NCBI GenBank assembly: GCA_964408805.1
Contig: CAYPAV010000020.1
Coordinates: 22,283-86,282 of the forward strand
Length of the DNA stretch: 64,000 nucleotides
From: CAYPAV01 sp964408805
GTDB taxonomy: Bacteria > Pseudomonadota > Alphaproteobacteria > UBA8366
Reading direction: 5' to 3'
The notes under the pieces are model-generated. The model saw only the letters and a list, made by a program, of their open reading frames with translations, searched no databases and had not been told where the DNA came from. The translations under genes were made by a program, and so were the position numbers. Below are positions 17,376 through 27,229 of the stretch, piece after piece; position 1 is the first letter of the stretch, and each line of letters starts with the position of its first letter.

Positions 17376-20210
17376 ATGAGCGTCGACTATAAAAACACGG
17401 TTTGCCTGCCGCGGACCGATTTCCCGATGAAAGCTGGACTGCCGAAGCGCGAGCCCGAACTGCTGGCGCGCTGGGCGGAAATGGATCTCTGGGGGCGGCT
17501 GCGTGCACAGTCGGCCGGCCGCGAGAAGTTCCTTCTGCATGACGGTCCGCCCTATGCGAACGGGCATCTTCATATCGGCCATGCCCTCAACAAGATCCTG
17601 AAGGACGTGATCAACCGCTCGCAGCAGATGATGGGCAAGGACGCCAACTACGTGCCCGGCTGGGATTGCCACGGTCTGCCGATCGAATGGAAGATCGAGG
17701 AGCAATATCGCGCCGAGGGCAAGGACAAGGACGAGGTGCCGGTCGTCGAGTTCCGCCGCGAATGCCGCGAGTTCGCCGATCATTGGATCGATATTCAGCG
17801 CGACGAGTTCAAGCGCCTCGGTGTGATCGGCGATTGGGACAATCCCTACACCACGATGGCCTACGAGGCGGAAGCCCGGATCGTGGCCGAAATCGGCAAG
17901 TTCTTGATGAACGGCGGATTGTTTCGAGGCGACAAACCGGTGCTCTGGTCGGTGGTCGAGAAGACCGCGCTGGCGGAGGCCGAGGTCGAATATCTGGAGC
18001 ATAAATCGACCACGCTTCACGTCCGCTTTCCGGTCGAAAAACCCGGCAGCCCTGCCCTCGACGGGGCGTCGGTCGTCATCTGGACGACGACGCCGTGGAC
18101 CATTCCCGGCAGCCGCGCCATCGCCTTCAGTCCGGAGGACGATTACGGCATATACGAAGTCTCGGCGATCGAGGAAGGCAGTACGGCCTTGGTCGGCGAA
18201 AGACTGGTTTTCGCCGATGAGCTCCTGGAGCAGGTCAAATCGGCCGGACGTATCGAAACGTGCCGCCGGCTCGGCGCCGCCGAGGGTCTCGGGAACACGA
18301 TCTGTGCCCATCCGCTTCGCGGCCAGGGCTACGATTTCGAGGTGCCCGTGATGACGGCCGATTTCGTCACCATGGATCAGGGCACCGGGCTGGTTCACAT
18401 CGGCCCCGGCCACGGCACCGACGATTTCAACTTCGCCGTTGCCAACGGAATCGAAATCCCGCATACGGTCGGTGAGGAAGGGGCGTTTTACGATCATGTG
18501 CCGCTTTTCGCCGGCAGGGTGATCTATGACGAGGACGGCAAGACGGGCGACGCCAACGGTGCGGTCATCCGCGAGCTGGTGGCGGTGGGCGCGCTGCTCG
18601 GGAAGGCCAATCTCCGTCACGAATATCCCCATTCCTGGCGTTCGAAGGCACCGCTGATCTTCCGTAACACCTCGCAATGGTTCATCTCGATGGAGACGAA
18701 CGATCTCCGCCGGGTGGCGTTGGAGGCGATCGACGCCACCGATTTCTATCCTCCGCAGGGACGTGCCCGGCTTTATTCCATGATCGAGAGCCGGCCCGAC
18801 TGGTGTGTCTCGCGCCAGCGCGCCTGGGGGGTGCCGATTACCGTCTTCGTCGACAAGGAGACGGGCGAGCCGCTCCGCGACCAGACGGTCGTCGACCGGG
18901 TCGTCGAAGCGTTTCGCGAGGAGGGGGCGGATGCCTGGTTCGAGAGCCCGCCCGAACGGTTCCTCGGCAACGCCTATGATCCGGACGATTACGAACAGGT
19001 TCGCGACGTCGTCGACGTCTGGTTCGATTCGGGCTCGACCCATACCTTCGTGCTGGAGGATCGGGCCGATCAGGAATGGCCGGCCTCGCTCTATCTCGAA
19101 GGATCGGATCAGCACCGGGGCTGGTTCCATTCGTCACTGCTGGAGGCCTGCGGGACTAGGGGCCGGGCGCCTTATGAGGGCGTGCTGACCCATGGCTTTG
19201 TTCTTGCCGAGGACGGCCGCAAGATGTCGAAGTCGCTCGGCAACATCGTCGCACCCGAGGAAGTGATCAAACAAAGCGGCGCCGAGATCCTTCGCCTGTG
19301 GGTGGTCGCATCCGACTATTCGATCGACCTCAATATCGGACCGACGATCCTGAAGCATCAATCCGACAGCTACCGGCGCCTCCGCAACACGCTCCGCTTC
19401 CTGCTCGGTAATTTGAAGGATTTCGATCCCGCGAACCGGGTTTCGCCCGCGGATATGCCGGAACTCGAGCGCTGGGTGCTACATCGCCTTTCGGCGCTCG
19501 ACGACCATGTGCGCCGGTGCTGCGACCGGTTTGATTTTCACGGTCTTTTCCGCGAGCTCTACAATTTCTGCACGGTCGAGCTGTCGGCCTTCTATTTCGA
19601 CATCCGCAAGGACTGTCTGTACTGCGATCCGGTCGAGTCGCCGACCCGGCGGGCGACGCTCACGGTGCTCGATCTGCTGTTCGACAGCCTGACCGCCTGG
19701 TTGGCGCCGATCCTCTGCTTCACGGCCGAGGAGGCTTGGCTGCAGCGCCATCCGGGGGCGGAGGAAAGTGTCCACCTCAGGACCTTTCCGGAAATCCCGG
19801 CGGAATGGCGGGACGCGGCGCTGGCCGAGAAATGGCAGCGGATTCGCCAGGTGCGCCGGGTCGTTCTGGGCGCGCTCGAGATCGAACGGGGCGAGAAACG
19901 CATTGGCTCCAGCCTGCAGGCCGCCCCCAGGGTCTTCGTCACATCCGCCCATCTGGAGGCCTTGGACGGGCTCGATCTGGCGGAGATCGCCATCACGTCG
20001 GGTGTTGACCTGGTCGAGGGGCCACCGCCCGCGGAAGCGTTCCGGATCGAGGATGTCGAGGGCGTCGGCGTCGTCCCCGAACTGGCCGAGGGCGAGAAAT
20101 GCGAGCGCTGCTGGAAGGTCCTGACCGAGGTCGGCGACCATTCCGACATGCCCGGCGTCTGCGGCCGCTGTGCCGAGGCCGTACGTGTCTTCCAGGAGGC
20201 GGCCGAATAA
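17376..20210 (+). CDS. ileS: Isoleucyl-tRNA synthetase
   Basis: A 944-residue class I synthetase. The HIGH motif lies in PYANGHLHIGHAL and KMSKS in DGRKMSKSLG. The editing (CP1) domain contains WTTTPWTIPGSRA. The C-terminal zinc-binding segment has CERCWKV and CGRCAEAV, typical of bacterial IleRS. ATG at 17376 follows ribF by 52 nt. lspA begins 4 nt after the stop, so the two are co-translated. Confidence 0.96.
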   Translation: MSVDYKNTVCLPRTDFPMKAGLPKREPELLARWAEMDLWGRLRAQSAGREKFLLHDGPPYANGHLHIGHALNKILKDVINRSQQMMGKDANYVPGWDCHGLPIEWKIEEQYRAEGKDKDEVPVVEFRRECREFADHWIDIQRDEFKRLGVIGDWDNPYTTMAYEAEARIVAEIGKFLMNGGLFRGDKPVLWSVVEKTALAEAEVEYLEHKSTTLHVRFPVEKPGSPALDGASVVIWTTTPWTIPGSRAIAFSPEDDYGIYEVSAIEEGSTALVGERLVFADELLEQVKSAGRIETCRRLGAAEGLGNTICAHPLRGQGYDFEVPVMTADFVTMDQGTGLVHIGPGHGTDDFNFAVANGIEIPHTVGEEGAFYDHVPLFAGRVIYDEDGKTGDANGAVIRELVAVGALLGKANLRHEYPHSWRSKAPLIFRNTSQWFISMETNDLRRVALEAIDATDFYPPQGRARLYSMIESRPDWCVSRQRAWGVPITVFVDKETGEPLRDQTVVDRVVEAFREEGADAWFESPPERFLGNAYDPDDYEQVRDVVDVWFDSGSTHTFVLEDRADQEWPASLYLEGSDQHRGWFHSSLLEACGTRGRAPYEGVLTHGFVLAEDGRKMSKSLGNIVAPEEVIKQSGAEILRLWVVASDYSIDLNIGPTILKHQSDSYRRLRNTLRFLLGNLKDFDPANRVSPADMPELERWVLHRLSALDDHVRRCCDRFDFHGLFRELYNFCTVELSAFYFDIRKDCLYCDPVESPTRRATLTVLDLLFDSLTAWLAPILCFTAEEAWLQRHPGAEESVHLRTFPEIPAEWRDAALAEKWQRIRQVRRVVLGALEIERGEKRIGSSLQAAPRVFVTSAHLEALDGLDLAEIAITSGVDLVEGPPPAEAFRIEDVEGVGVVPELAEGEKCERCWKVLTEVGDHSDMPGVCGRCAEAVRVFQEAAE

Positions 20211-20214
20211 GGTC

Positions 20215-20685
20215 ATGCTTCGCCTCGGCCTCCTCGCGGCGACGCTGGTCGCGATCTCCGATCAAATCTCGAAATGGGCCATTCGCGATCTGGTCATGGA
20301 TCCGCCGCGCATCATTCCCCTGACCGGCTTCTTCAACATCGTCGAGGTTTGGAACCGAGGCATCAGTTTCGGCCTCTTCGGCAGCGATTCGTCCTGGGGG
20401 CCGATCCTTCTCTCGGTGCTGGCGCTGGGCATTTGCGGGGTGCTGATCGTTTGGCTGCGGCGGGCCGAGACCCGTCTTCTCGCGGTGGCGATCGGTCTGG
20501 TGGTCGGTGGCGCAATCGGCAATGTGATCGATCGTGCGCTCTGGCGGGCGGTATACGATTTCCTCGATTTCCACATGGCGGGCTATCACTGGCCGGCCTT
20601 CAATGTCGCCGATTCGGCGATCACGATCGGGGTCGGTCTGATCCTCGTCGAGGGGTTCATTGCGAAGCCACGGGCGCCGGAGTAG
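20215..20685 (+). CDS. lspA: Lipoprotein signal peptidase LspA
   Basis: A 156-residue inner-membrane aspartyl protease with four hydrophobic segments. It removes signal peptides from diacylated prolipoproteins. The catalytic aspartates lie in GNVIDRALWRAVYDF and FNVADSAI. The NRGISFGLF segment matches the NxGxAFG family motif, here with S in place of A. It starts 4 nt after ileS, and a probable lipoprotein gene follows. Confidence 0.94.
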   Translation: MLRLGLLAATLVAISDQISKWAIRDLVMDPPRIIPLTGFFNIVEVWNRGISFGLFGSDSSWGPILLSVLALGICGVLIVWLRRAETRLLAVAIGLVVGGAIGNVIDRALWRAVYDFLDFHMAGYHWPAFNVADSAITIGVGLILVEGFIAKPRAPE

Positions 20686-20716
20686 AATACCCGATCGACG
20701 ACCGAAGGGACGGCAA

Positions 20717-21271
20717 GTGATTCCTCGTGGCACAATTATCGCGTTTGCATTCGCGGCTCTTGCGGTCGGGGCTTGCGATACGTTCAGCAAACAAAGTGGG
20801 CCGGACGAGTTCGCGGTCGTGACCAGAGCGCCTCTTTCGATGCCGCCGGATTTCGGTCTGCGACCGCCGCGCCGGGGCGCCCATCGGCCGAACGAGATTT
20901 CGCCCCGCGAGGAAGCGCGAGATAAGCTTCATTCGAATTTGGGCGGTGGCGATCTGTTGCGTCTGAAACGCAGCGGCAAACGTACGGCGGACCGCAAGAG
21001 CGGTCTCACCAAAGGCGAGACGGCGCTTCTCGGGCGTGCCAACGCGAAAGACGTCGATCCCAGTATCCGTCATCTCGTCGAGCGCGAGAGCGGACGCGTG
21101 AAGGAGGATAAATCCCTGGTCGACACGCTTGTTTTCTGGCGTGACAGTTCGAAATCGGGGATAAAGACGACCGTCGTCAATCCCGCCGCCGAAGCGAAAC
21201 GATTGCGCGACAATGCGGCGCTCGGGAAACCGCCGACGGCCGGCAGGACGCCGATTTCGGTGCAAAAATAA
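20717..21271 (+). CDS. DUF3035 lipoprotein
   Basis: 184 residues. A signal sequence ends in the lipobox VGAC, so the mature protein should be lipidated. The segment DEFAVVTRAPLSMPPDFGLRPP is the hallmark of DUF3035, a family found in alphaproteobacteria with no known function. The remainder is basic and low in hydrophobicity. The GTG start has an AAGGGA site upstream. It sits between lspA, which would process it, and a pair of M16 peptidase genes, a conserved neighbourhood in this class. Confidence 0.85.
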   Translation: MIPRGTIIAFAFAALAVGACDTFSKQSGPDEFAVVTRAPLSMPPDFGLRPPRRGAHRPNEISPREEARDKLHSNLGGGDLLRLKRSGKRTADRKSGLTKGETALLGRANAKDVDPSIRHLVERESGRVKEDKSLVDTLVFWRDSSKSGIKTTVVNPAAEAKRLRDNAALGKPPTAGRTPISVQK

Positions 21272-21366
21272 CTTGCACGCGGCGTTGTGATTCGCCGCGC
21301 GTTACCCCACATGCTAAACGCTCTAGGGCCCGGGTGCGGCTCTAAATCTTTGCGAAGGGATTGGCG

Positions 21367-22722
21367 ATGATGCGTTTCGGTGTGGTTCTAGGATTATTGC
21401 TGACGGTCTCCGTTGCCCTTGGCGCCGCCCGGCCCGCCGCTGGCGGGATCTTCAATCCGGAGAGCTTCACCCTCGCGAACGGCTTGCAGGTGGTGGTGAT
21501 TTCCAACCGCCGTGTGCCCGTCGTCAACATGATCGTCTGGTACAGGGTCGGCGCGATGGACGAGCCGCCGGGCAAGTCCGGGCTCGCCCATTTCTTCGAG
21601 CATCTGATGTTCAAGGGCACGAAGACCCTGGCGCCGGGCGAGTTCTCGCAGATCGTCGCCCGCAACGGCGGACGCGACAACGCCTTCACCGGGCAGGATT
21701 ACACGGGCTATGTCGAGTCCGTGGCGGTTGATCGGCTCGACCTTCTGCTCCGCCTCGAGGCCGACCGGATGACCGGCCTTCGGCTCACCAAGGAAGACAT
21801 CGAACCCGAACGGAAGGTCGTCCTGGAGGAGCGCCTCAGCCGGATCGAGAACAATCCCCGCGCGCAATTGTCGGAACAGGCGGCGGGGGCGCTCTATGCC
21901 AATCATCCCTATCGTATCCCGATTATCGGTTGGGCGCACGAGATCGAGCGGCTGAGCCAAACCGATCTGATGAATTTCTATCGTGCCTGGTACGCGCCCA
22001 ACAATGCCATCATCGTGATATCGGGCGACATCACGGCGGCAGAGGTGAAGCCCATGGTGATGCGGCATTTCGCGGCGCTTCCCCGGCGGGAACTGCCCGC
22101 CCGGCCGAATTGGCGGGAACCGCCTCGAAGTGCCGACAGGGTGATCACGCTGGCCCATCCCAGGGTGCGCCAACCCTCCTGGTCGCGCCGATTTCTGGCG
22201 CCGAGCTATCTCCACGGCCGGACGGTCGACACCTATCCCCTGGAAGTGTTGAGCGAGATTTTGAGCGGCGGCACGACGAGCCGGATATATCGTGCCCTGG
22301 TCGTCGAGCAGGGTGTCGCGGCGAGCGCCGGGGCCTGGTATTCGCCGGATGCACGGGGTCCCGGGGTCTTCGGCTTCTATGGTACGCCGCGCCCGGGGCG
22401 GACGATTGCCGAGGTTGCCGCCGCGATCGAAAGGGAGATCGCCCGCGTCCTCGATGAGGGGGTGAACGAGGAAGAGGTTCGCCGCGCCATCGAGCGGCTG
22501 CAGGCGGAAGCGGTTTATGCGCGTGATTCGCTGAGTGCGCCGGCGCGGATTTTGGGCGAGGCGCTGGTCCGCGGCCTCACCATCGACGACGTCGAATCCT
22601 GGCCGGCGCGGATCGGCGAGGTGACCCGCCAATCGGTCAACGCCGCAGCCAAGCGGGTGCTGGGCGCCAAGGGCACGGTGACAACGATCCTGAAGCGATT
22701 GAAAAGGGGGAAGGCGGGATGA
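21367..22722 (+). CDS. M16 zinc metallopeptidase (catalytic subunit)
   Basis: 451 residues with an N-terminal signal-like hydrophobic stretch, so it is probably exported to the periplasm. The inverted zinc motif HFFEH (H75, E78, H79) and the distal glutamate E155 are in the right register, so it should be active. The second M16 domain (about 200-440) is non-catalytic as usual. An AAGGGA site lies 6 nt before the ATG at 21367. Its stop overlaps the next gene as ATGA, and the two probably form a heterodimer. Confidence 0.9.
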   Translation: MMRFGVVLGLLLTVSVALGAARPAAGGIFNPESFTLANGLQVVVISNRRVPVVNMIVWYRVGAMDEPPGKSGLAHFFEHLMFKGTKTLAPGEFSQIVARNGGRDNAFTGQDYTGYVESVAVDRLDLLLRLEADRMTGLRLTKEDIEPERKVVLEERLSRIENNPRAQLSEQAAGALYANHPYRIPIIGWAHEIERLSQTDLMNFYRAWYAPNNAIIVISGDITAAEVKPMVMRHFAALPRRELPARPNWREPPRSADRVITLAHPRVRQPSWSRRFLAPSYLHGRTVDTYPLEVLSEILSGGTTSRIYRALVVEQGVAASAGAWYSPDARGPGVFGFYGTPRPGRTIAEVAAAIEREIARVLDEGVNEEEVRRAIERLQAEAVYARDSLSAPARILGEALVRGLTIDDVESWPARIGEVTRQSVNAAAKRVLGAKGTVTTILKRLKRGKAG

Positions 22723-24068
22723 CCGGCCGTCCATTCAGATTGGCGGGTCGATTCGCAGCGGTGCTGGGCCTTGTTTTTTTCGCCGCCTCCGCGGGCGCGG
22801 TCGAGGTCAAGCGTGTCGTCAGCCCCGGCGGCGTGGAGGCTTGGCTCGTACATGATGCCTCGGTGCCGGTCACGGCGATCGAGTTTTCATTTCGCGGCGG
22901 GCGCGCGCACGACCCGAAGGCGAAGGCCGGTCTCGCGAATTTGGTCTCGGGGCTTCTCGACGAAGGGGCTGGGGCACTCGATAGCCAGGCGTTTCAATCG
23001 AGGCTTCAGGATCTGTCGATCCGGATGAATTTCGCCGCCGGACGGGATACCTTCCGGGGCAGTCTCAAGACCTTGAACCGGCATCGGGCGGAGGCCGTCC
23101 GTCTTCTGCGCATGGCGCTGACGGCGCCAAGATTCGACGCCGAGCCGGTGGAGCGAATTCGGGCACAGATCATGGTCTCCCTGAAGCGCCGGTCAATGGA
23201 TCCCAACTACGTGGCGGGCCGTGTCTGGGGGCGGGCGGTCTATGGCGACCATCCCTATGGTCAGCCATCCGAGGGGACGCTTGAGACCATAAATAAAATC
23301 GAGACGGCGGATCTGCGGGCCTTCGTAAAGAATCAATTCGCCCGCAATCTTCTGATCGTCGGGGTTACCGGCGACATCACGGCGGCGGAACTCGCACCGC
23401 TCCTGGACGAGGTTTTCGGCGGACTACCCGAGCGGGCCGAACCGGCGACGCTTCCCGCGGCGAAGCTCAACCTCTCGGGCGAGACCTATGTCGTCGAGAT
23501 GAATGTGCCGCAGAGCGCCATTCTTTTCGGTCAGCCAGGATTGGCCCGAAGCGATCCCGATTGGTACACCGCTTTGGTGGCGAATTATATCCTCGGCGGC
23601 GGCGGCTTCGCCTCGCGGCTCTATCGCGAGGTCCGGGAGAAGCGAGGGCTTGTCTATTCGATCGGCAGCTATCTTCATCCAATGCGCCTGGCCGCCTTGA
23701 TCGCGGGATCGGCCGGTACCAAGAACGCAAGTGCCGCCGAGTCGCTAAAAATCATTCGACGCGAGTGGGGACGCCTTCGCGACGGCGGGGTAACGGTGCG
23801 CGAACTCGCCGATGCGAAAACCTATCTGACGGGCTCGTTTCCGCTCCGGTTGAGCTCGACCGATCGGATCGCGCGGATGCTGGTCTCGCTGCAATATCAT
23901 GAGCTCGGTATCGACTATCTGAAGAAACGTTCGAGTTATATCAACGCCGTGACAGGCGACGACGTGGCGCGTGTTGCCCGGCGCTTGCTCGATCCGAAAT
24001 CCCTGACCTTTGTTCTCGTCGGTAAGCCGGTGGGCGTAAAGGCGACGGCGCCCGTGCCGGAAATTTAA
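22719..24068 (+). CDS. M16 peptidase-like protein (non-catalytic subunit)
   Basis: 449 residues with an N-terminal signal peptide ending near SAGAVE. The M16 fold is clear, but the HxxEH motif is missing at the expected position (GLANLVSGLLDEGAG). The C-terminal half holds the R/Y pair region SRLYREVREKRGLVYS, the substrate-binding element of the partner subunit in heterodimeric M16B enzymes. It overlaps the catalytic gene by 4 nt. Confidence 0.88.
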   Translation: MTGRPFRLAGRFAAVLGLVFFAASAGAVEVKRVVSPGGVEAWLVHDASVPVTAIEFSFRGGRAHDPKAKAGLANLVSGLLDEGAGALDSQAFQSRLQDLSIRMNFAAGRDTFRGSLKTLNRHRAEAVRLLRMALTAPRFDAEPVERIRAQIMVSLKRRSMDPNYVAGRVWGRAVYGDHPYGQPSEGTLETINKIETADLRAFVKNQFARNLLIVGVTGDITAAELAPLLDEVFGGLPERAEPATLPAAKLNLSGETYVVEMNVPQSAILFGQPGLARSDPDWYTALVANYILGGGGFASRLYREVREKRGLVYSIGSYLHPMRLAALIAGSAGTKNASAAESLKIIRREWGRLRDGGVTVRELADAKTYLTGSFPLRLSSTDRIARMLVSLQYHELGIDYLKKRSSYINAVTGDDVARVARRLLDPKSLTFVLVGKPVGVKATAPVPEI

Positions 24069-24129
24069 GGCTCTCCCACAACCGGTTGCGTGGTATTGGC
24101 GCGTGAGCCACAATCGCTAGCGTTCGCTC

Positions 24130-25410
24130 ATGCCTTATCGACAGATCATTCACGCCTGTTTCGCCGATGCCATCGGCGATGGCGGCGTCTCGAAAACCGA
24201 ATTCGAGGGCGTCAGGTCGGCGGCCCGGAGTGCGGTCGAGCGGCTTGTCGCCGATTGCCGGGCAGAGGCCTTGCCGATCCTGGGCTTGCCCGACAGGCGC
24301 GAAGATCTTGCGGCATTGGTTCCCATCGCCGACAGGTTTCGATTATTTTCCGACGTCTTGATTCTCGGCACCGGCGGCTCCAGCCTCGGTGCCCGCACGC
24401 TGGCGGCGCTTGGCGATGGTGCGGGCCCGGCACTTCACTTTCTGGAGAATGTCGACCCCGGACCGATCGAGGTCACGCTCGCGCGTCTCGACCCAAAGAC
24501 GACCGGTTTGCTTGCGATCTCGAAATCGGGCGGCACGTTGGAGACGCTGGCCCAAACCTTGGCGGTGCTGGAATGGTTACTGGCCGCGGGGGCGTCGCCC
24601 GGCGAGCGGGGTGTTGCGATCACCGAGCCCGCCGATAATCCGCTGCGCCGGCTGGCTGCCCGGCACGGAATTCCGGTGCTCGACCATGACCCGGATATCG
24701 CCGGCCGGTTTTCCGTCCTCTCGCCGGTCGGCATGCTGCCGGCGATGATCGCCGGTTTGGACGCGGCCGCGGCACGCGAGGGCGCCGCCGAGGTTTTAAG
24801 AGCAACGCGGTCGGCGGGTCTCAAGGCGCCCGCCGTCGAGGGTGCCGCCCTCTCGGTCGCGCTGGCTCGGCATCGCGGCGTCTCCGTGACCGTCATGATG
24901 CCGTATATCGAGCGGCTCGGTGTCTTCGCCGCCTGGTACCGGCAGCTCTGGGCTGAAAGCCTCGGCAAGAGCGGGCAAGGGACGACGCCGGTTCAGGCGA
25001 TCGGGACGGTTGACCAGCACAGCCAGTTGCAGCTCTACCTCGACGGTCCCGCCGACAAGCTGATCACGGTCGTGACCTGTCCGGCCGCAGGGCAGGGGCC
25101 GATCCTCGATGCCGCCCTCGCCGACGATCCGGAACTGGCTTATCTTGGCGGTCATGCGATGGGGGATCTCCTGGATGCGTCCGCGAGTGCGACGATCGAG
25201 ACCTTGGCGCGGCGCGGCCGGCCGGTGCGGGAAATTCGCCTCGAAGCGCTGGACATGCGTCGGTTGGGGGCATTGTTGATGCATTTCATGCTGGAGACGG
25301 TGGTAGCCGCGCACCTTCTCGACGTCGATCCGTTCGATCAGCCGGCGGTGGATGAAGGCAAAATCCTGGCCCGCGCCCGGTTAGCGGCGGCGGCAGAGAC
25401 TCCGCCATGA
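24130..25410 (+). CDS. pgi: Glucose-6-phosphate isomerase (short form)
   Basis: This 426-residue enzyme interconverts glucose-6-phosphate and fructose-6-phosphate. Sugar-phosphate binding motifs are LGTGGSSLGARTL and ISKSGGTLETLAQ. The GPI signature region appears as AESLGKSGQGTTPVQAIGTVDQHSQLQL, with the catalytic glutamate and histidine. It is about 120 residues shorter than E. coli Pgi, lacking N-terminal and C-terminal elements. The stop overlaps the mutL start by 4 nt. Confidence 0.9.
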   Translation: MPYRQIIHACFADAIGDGGVSKTEFEGVRSAARSAVERLVADCRAEALPILGLPDRREDLAALVPIADRFRLFSDVLILGTGGSSLGARTLAALGDGAGPALHFLENVDPGPIEVTLARLDPKTTGLLAISKSGGTLETLAQTLAVLEWLLAAGASPGERGVAITEPADNPLRRLAARHGIPVLDHDPDIAGRFSVLSPVGMLPAMIAGLDAAAAREGAAEVLRATRSAGLKAPAVEGAALSVALARHRGVSVTVMMPYIERLGVFAAWYRQLWAESLGKSGQGTTPVQAIGTVDQHSQLQLYLDGPADKLITVVTCPAAGQGPILDAALADDPELAYLGGHAMGDLLDASASATIETLARRGRPVREIRLEALDMRRLGALLMHFMLETVVAAHLLDVDPFDQPAVDEGKILARARLAAAAETPP

Positions 25411-27197
25411 CGATCCGTCGGCTCCCGGAAACCCTGGTCAACCGGATCGCCGCCGGCGAGGTAATCGAGCGCCCGGCCTCGGCCGTGAAGGAGTTGGTCG
25501 AGAACGCTCTCGACGCGGGCGCCGGCCGGATCGAGGTCACCATCCAGGATGGCGGCAAATCCCTGATCGCCGTCGTCGATGAAGGCCGCGGCATGACGCC
25601 GGACGAGCTCCGACTCGCGGTCGAGCGTCACGCGACCTCGAAACTTCCCGACGACGATCTCGATCACATCCGAACCCTCGGCTTTCGGGGCGAGGCGCTG
25701 CCGTCGATCGGCGCCGTCGGCCGTTTGGCGATTACCAGCCGGCCCGCGGCCGCCGATAGTGCTTGGCGATTGACCGTGGAAGGGGGTGCGGTCGGCGAGC
25801 CGGTCCCCGTTGCCCATCCGCCGGGGACCCGGGTCGAGCTTCGCGATCTTTTTTATGCGACACCGGCGCGGCTCAAATTCCTGCGGACGGACCGGACAGA
25901 ATCGGCGCAGATCCTTGATGCGGTCTCCCGCCTCGCCATGGCGCGACCCGATGTTGCCTTCTCGCTCGTCGACGGGGCGCGGACCCGCCTTCAGCTGGAA
26001 GCCGCGCAGGGCGACCTGCTCGATGCCCGGCTCCGGCGGCTCGGCGGCGTCATGGGGAAGGAGTTCGCCGCAAATGCGCTGGCGATCGATGCCGAGCGCG
26101 AGGGACTCCGTCTTACGGGATATGCCGGCCTGCCGACGCTCAACCGCGGCAATGCGCAGATGCAATACCTCTTCGTCAATAACCGGCCGGTGAAGGATCG
26201 CCTGCTCTTCGGAGCGCTGCGCGGGGCCTATGCGGATTTCCTGGCCCGCGACCGCCACCCGCTGGTGGCGCTGTTCCTGGAAATCCCGCCCGCGGTCGTC
26301 GACGTCAATGTCCATCCGGCGAAGGCCGAGGTGCGCTTCCGCGAGGCGGGTATGGTCCGGGGTCTGATCGTCGGTGCTTTGCGCCAAGCCCTGGCGGCGG
26401 CCGGCCACCGCGCCTCGACGACGGTCGCCGCCGCCGCCCTCGGCGCGGCCCGGACGGCAGCGGCGCCCGCCTTGCCGATGGCTCCTCAAGGTGGGGCGGC
26501 CTATCCGAGCCGGGGCCTTTCCGATCGGGTCGTCGCCTTCCAATCCCCGACCGGCGAGGCCCCAGGTCTTGCGCCGTCGGCCCCGCCCGGCGCCCTTCCC
26601 GAAACGGATGGCGAGGCTTATCCCCTGGGCGCCGCCCGGGCGCAACTGCACGAGACCTACATCGTCGCTCAAACCGGCGATGGGATCGTCATCATCGATC
26701 AGCATGCCGCCCATGAGCGTCTGGTCTACGAACGCATGAAGGAAGCGCTTGAGGACACGGGCGTCGGGCGTCAGGGATTGCTGATCCCCGAGGTGGTGGA
26801 GCTCGACGAGCCCGCGGTCGACCGGATCGTCGCGCGGGCCGAGGAATTCGCCGAGCTGGGACTCGTGCTGGAGGGTTTCGGTCCCGGCGCGGTGGTGGTG
26901 CGCGAGGTGCCGGCCCTCCTTGGCGAGGTTGACGTCCAAAGCCTGGTCCGCGATCTCGCCGACGAGCTGGCCGAGCTTGGCGAAGCCTTCGCCCTCAAGG
27001 AACGCTTGGAAGCGGTCGCCGCGACGATGGCCTGCCACGGCTCGGTCCGGGCCGGCCGGCGGCTCAATCCGGACGAGATGAATGCCCTGCTGCGCCGGAT
27101 GGAGGCGACACCCCATTCCGGTCAGTGCAACCACGGCCGGCCGACTTATGTAGAACTGAAGCTGGCCGATATCGAAAAACTCTTCGGGCGGCGCTAG
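25407..27197 (+). CDS. mutL: DNA mismatch repair protein MutL
   Basis: 596 residues. The N-terminal GHKL ATPase has ENALDAGA, DEGRGM, HATSK and LGFRGEALPSI. After a proline/alanine-rich linker (about 330-405) the C-terminal dimerisation domain carries DQHAAHERLVYE, the metal-binding endonuclease motif DQHA-x2-E-x4-E, with ACHGSVRAG and CNHGRP completing the zinc site. It should therefore nick DNA itself, as in bacteria without MutH. The ATG overlaps the pgi stop. Confidence 0.96.
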   Translation: MTIRRLPETLVNRIAAGEVIERPASAVKELVENALDAGAGRIEVTIQDGGKSLIAVVDEGRGMTPDELRLAVERHATSKLPDDDLDHIRTLGFRGEALPSIGAVGRLAITSRPAAADSAWRLTVEGGAVGEPVPVAHPPGTRVELRDLFYATPARLKFLRTDRTESAQILDAVSRLAMARPDVAFSLVDGARTRLQLEAAQGDLLDARLRRLGGVMGKEFAANALAIDAEREGLRLTGYAGLPTLNRGNAQMQYLFVNNRPVKDRLLFGALRGAYADFLARDRHPLVALFLEIPPAVVDVNVHPAKAEVRFREAGMVRGLIVGALRQALAAAGHRASTTVAAAALGAARTAAAPALPMAPQGGAAYPSRGLSDRVVAFQSPTGEAPGLAPSAPPGALPETDGEAYPLGAARAQLHETYIVAQTGDGIVIIDQHAAHERLVYERMKEALEDTGVGRQGLLIPEVVELDEPAVDRIVARAEEFAELGLVLEGFGPGAVVVREVPALLGEVDVQSLVRDLADELAELGEAFALKERLEAVAATMACHGSVRAGRRLNPDEMNALLRRMEATPHSGQCNHGRPTYVELKLADIEKLFGRR

Positions 27198-27229
27198 GGC
27201 GGGTCGTCCGCTCCGGCCAAATCATCCGC

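Noticed and set aside
15506..17377. 623-aa open frame on the minus strand
   Set aside because: Antisense to the AraC regulator and ribF, both with clear motifs.
17331..19130. 599-aa open frame on the minus strand
   Set aside because: Antisense to ileS; no recognisable domain.
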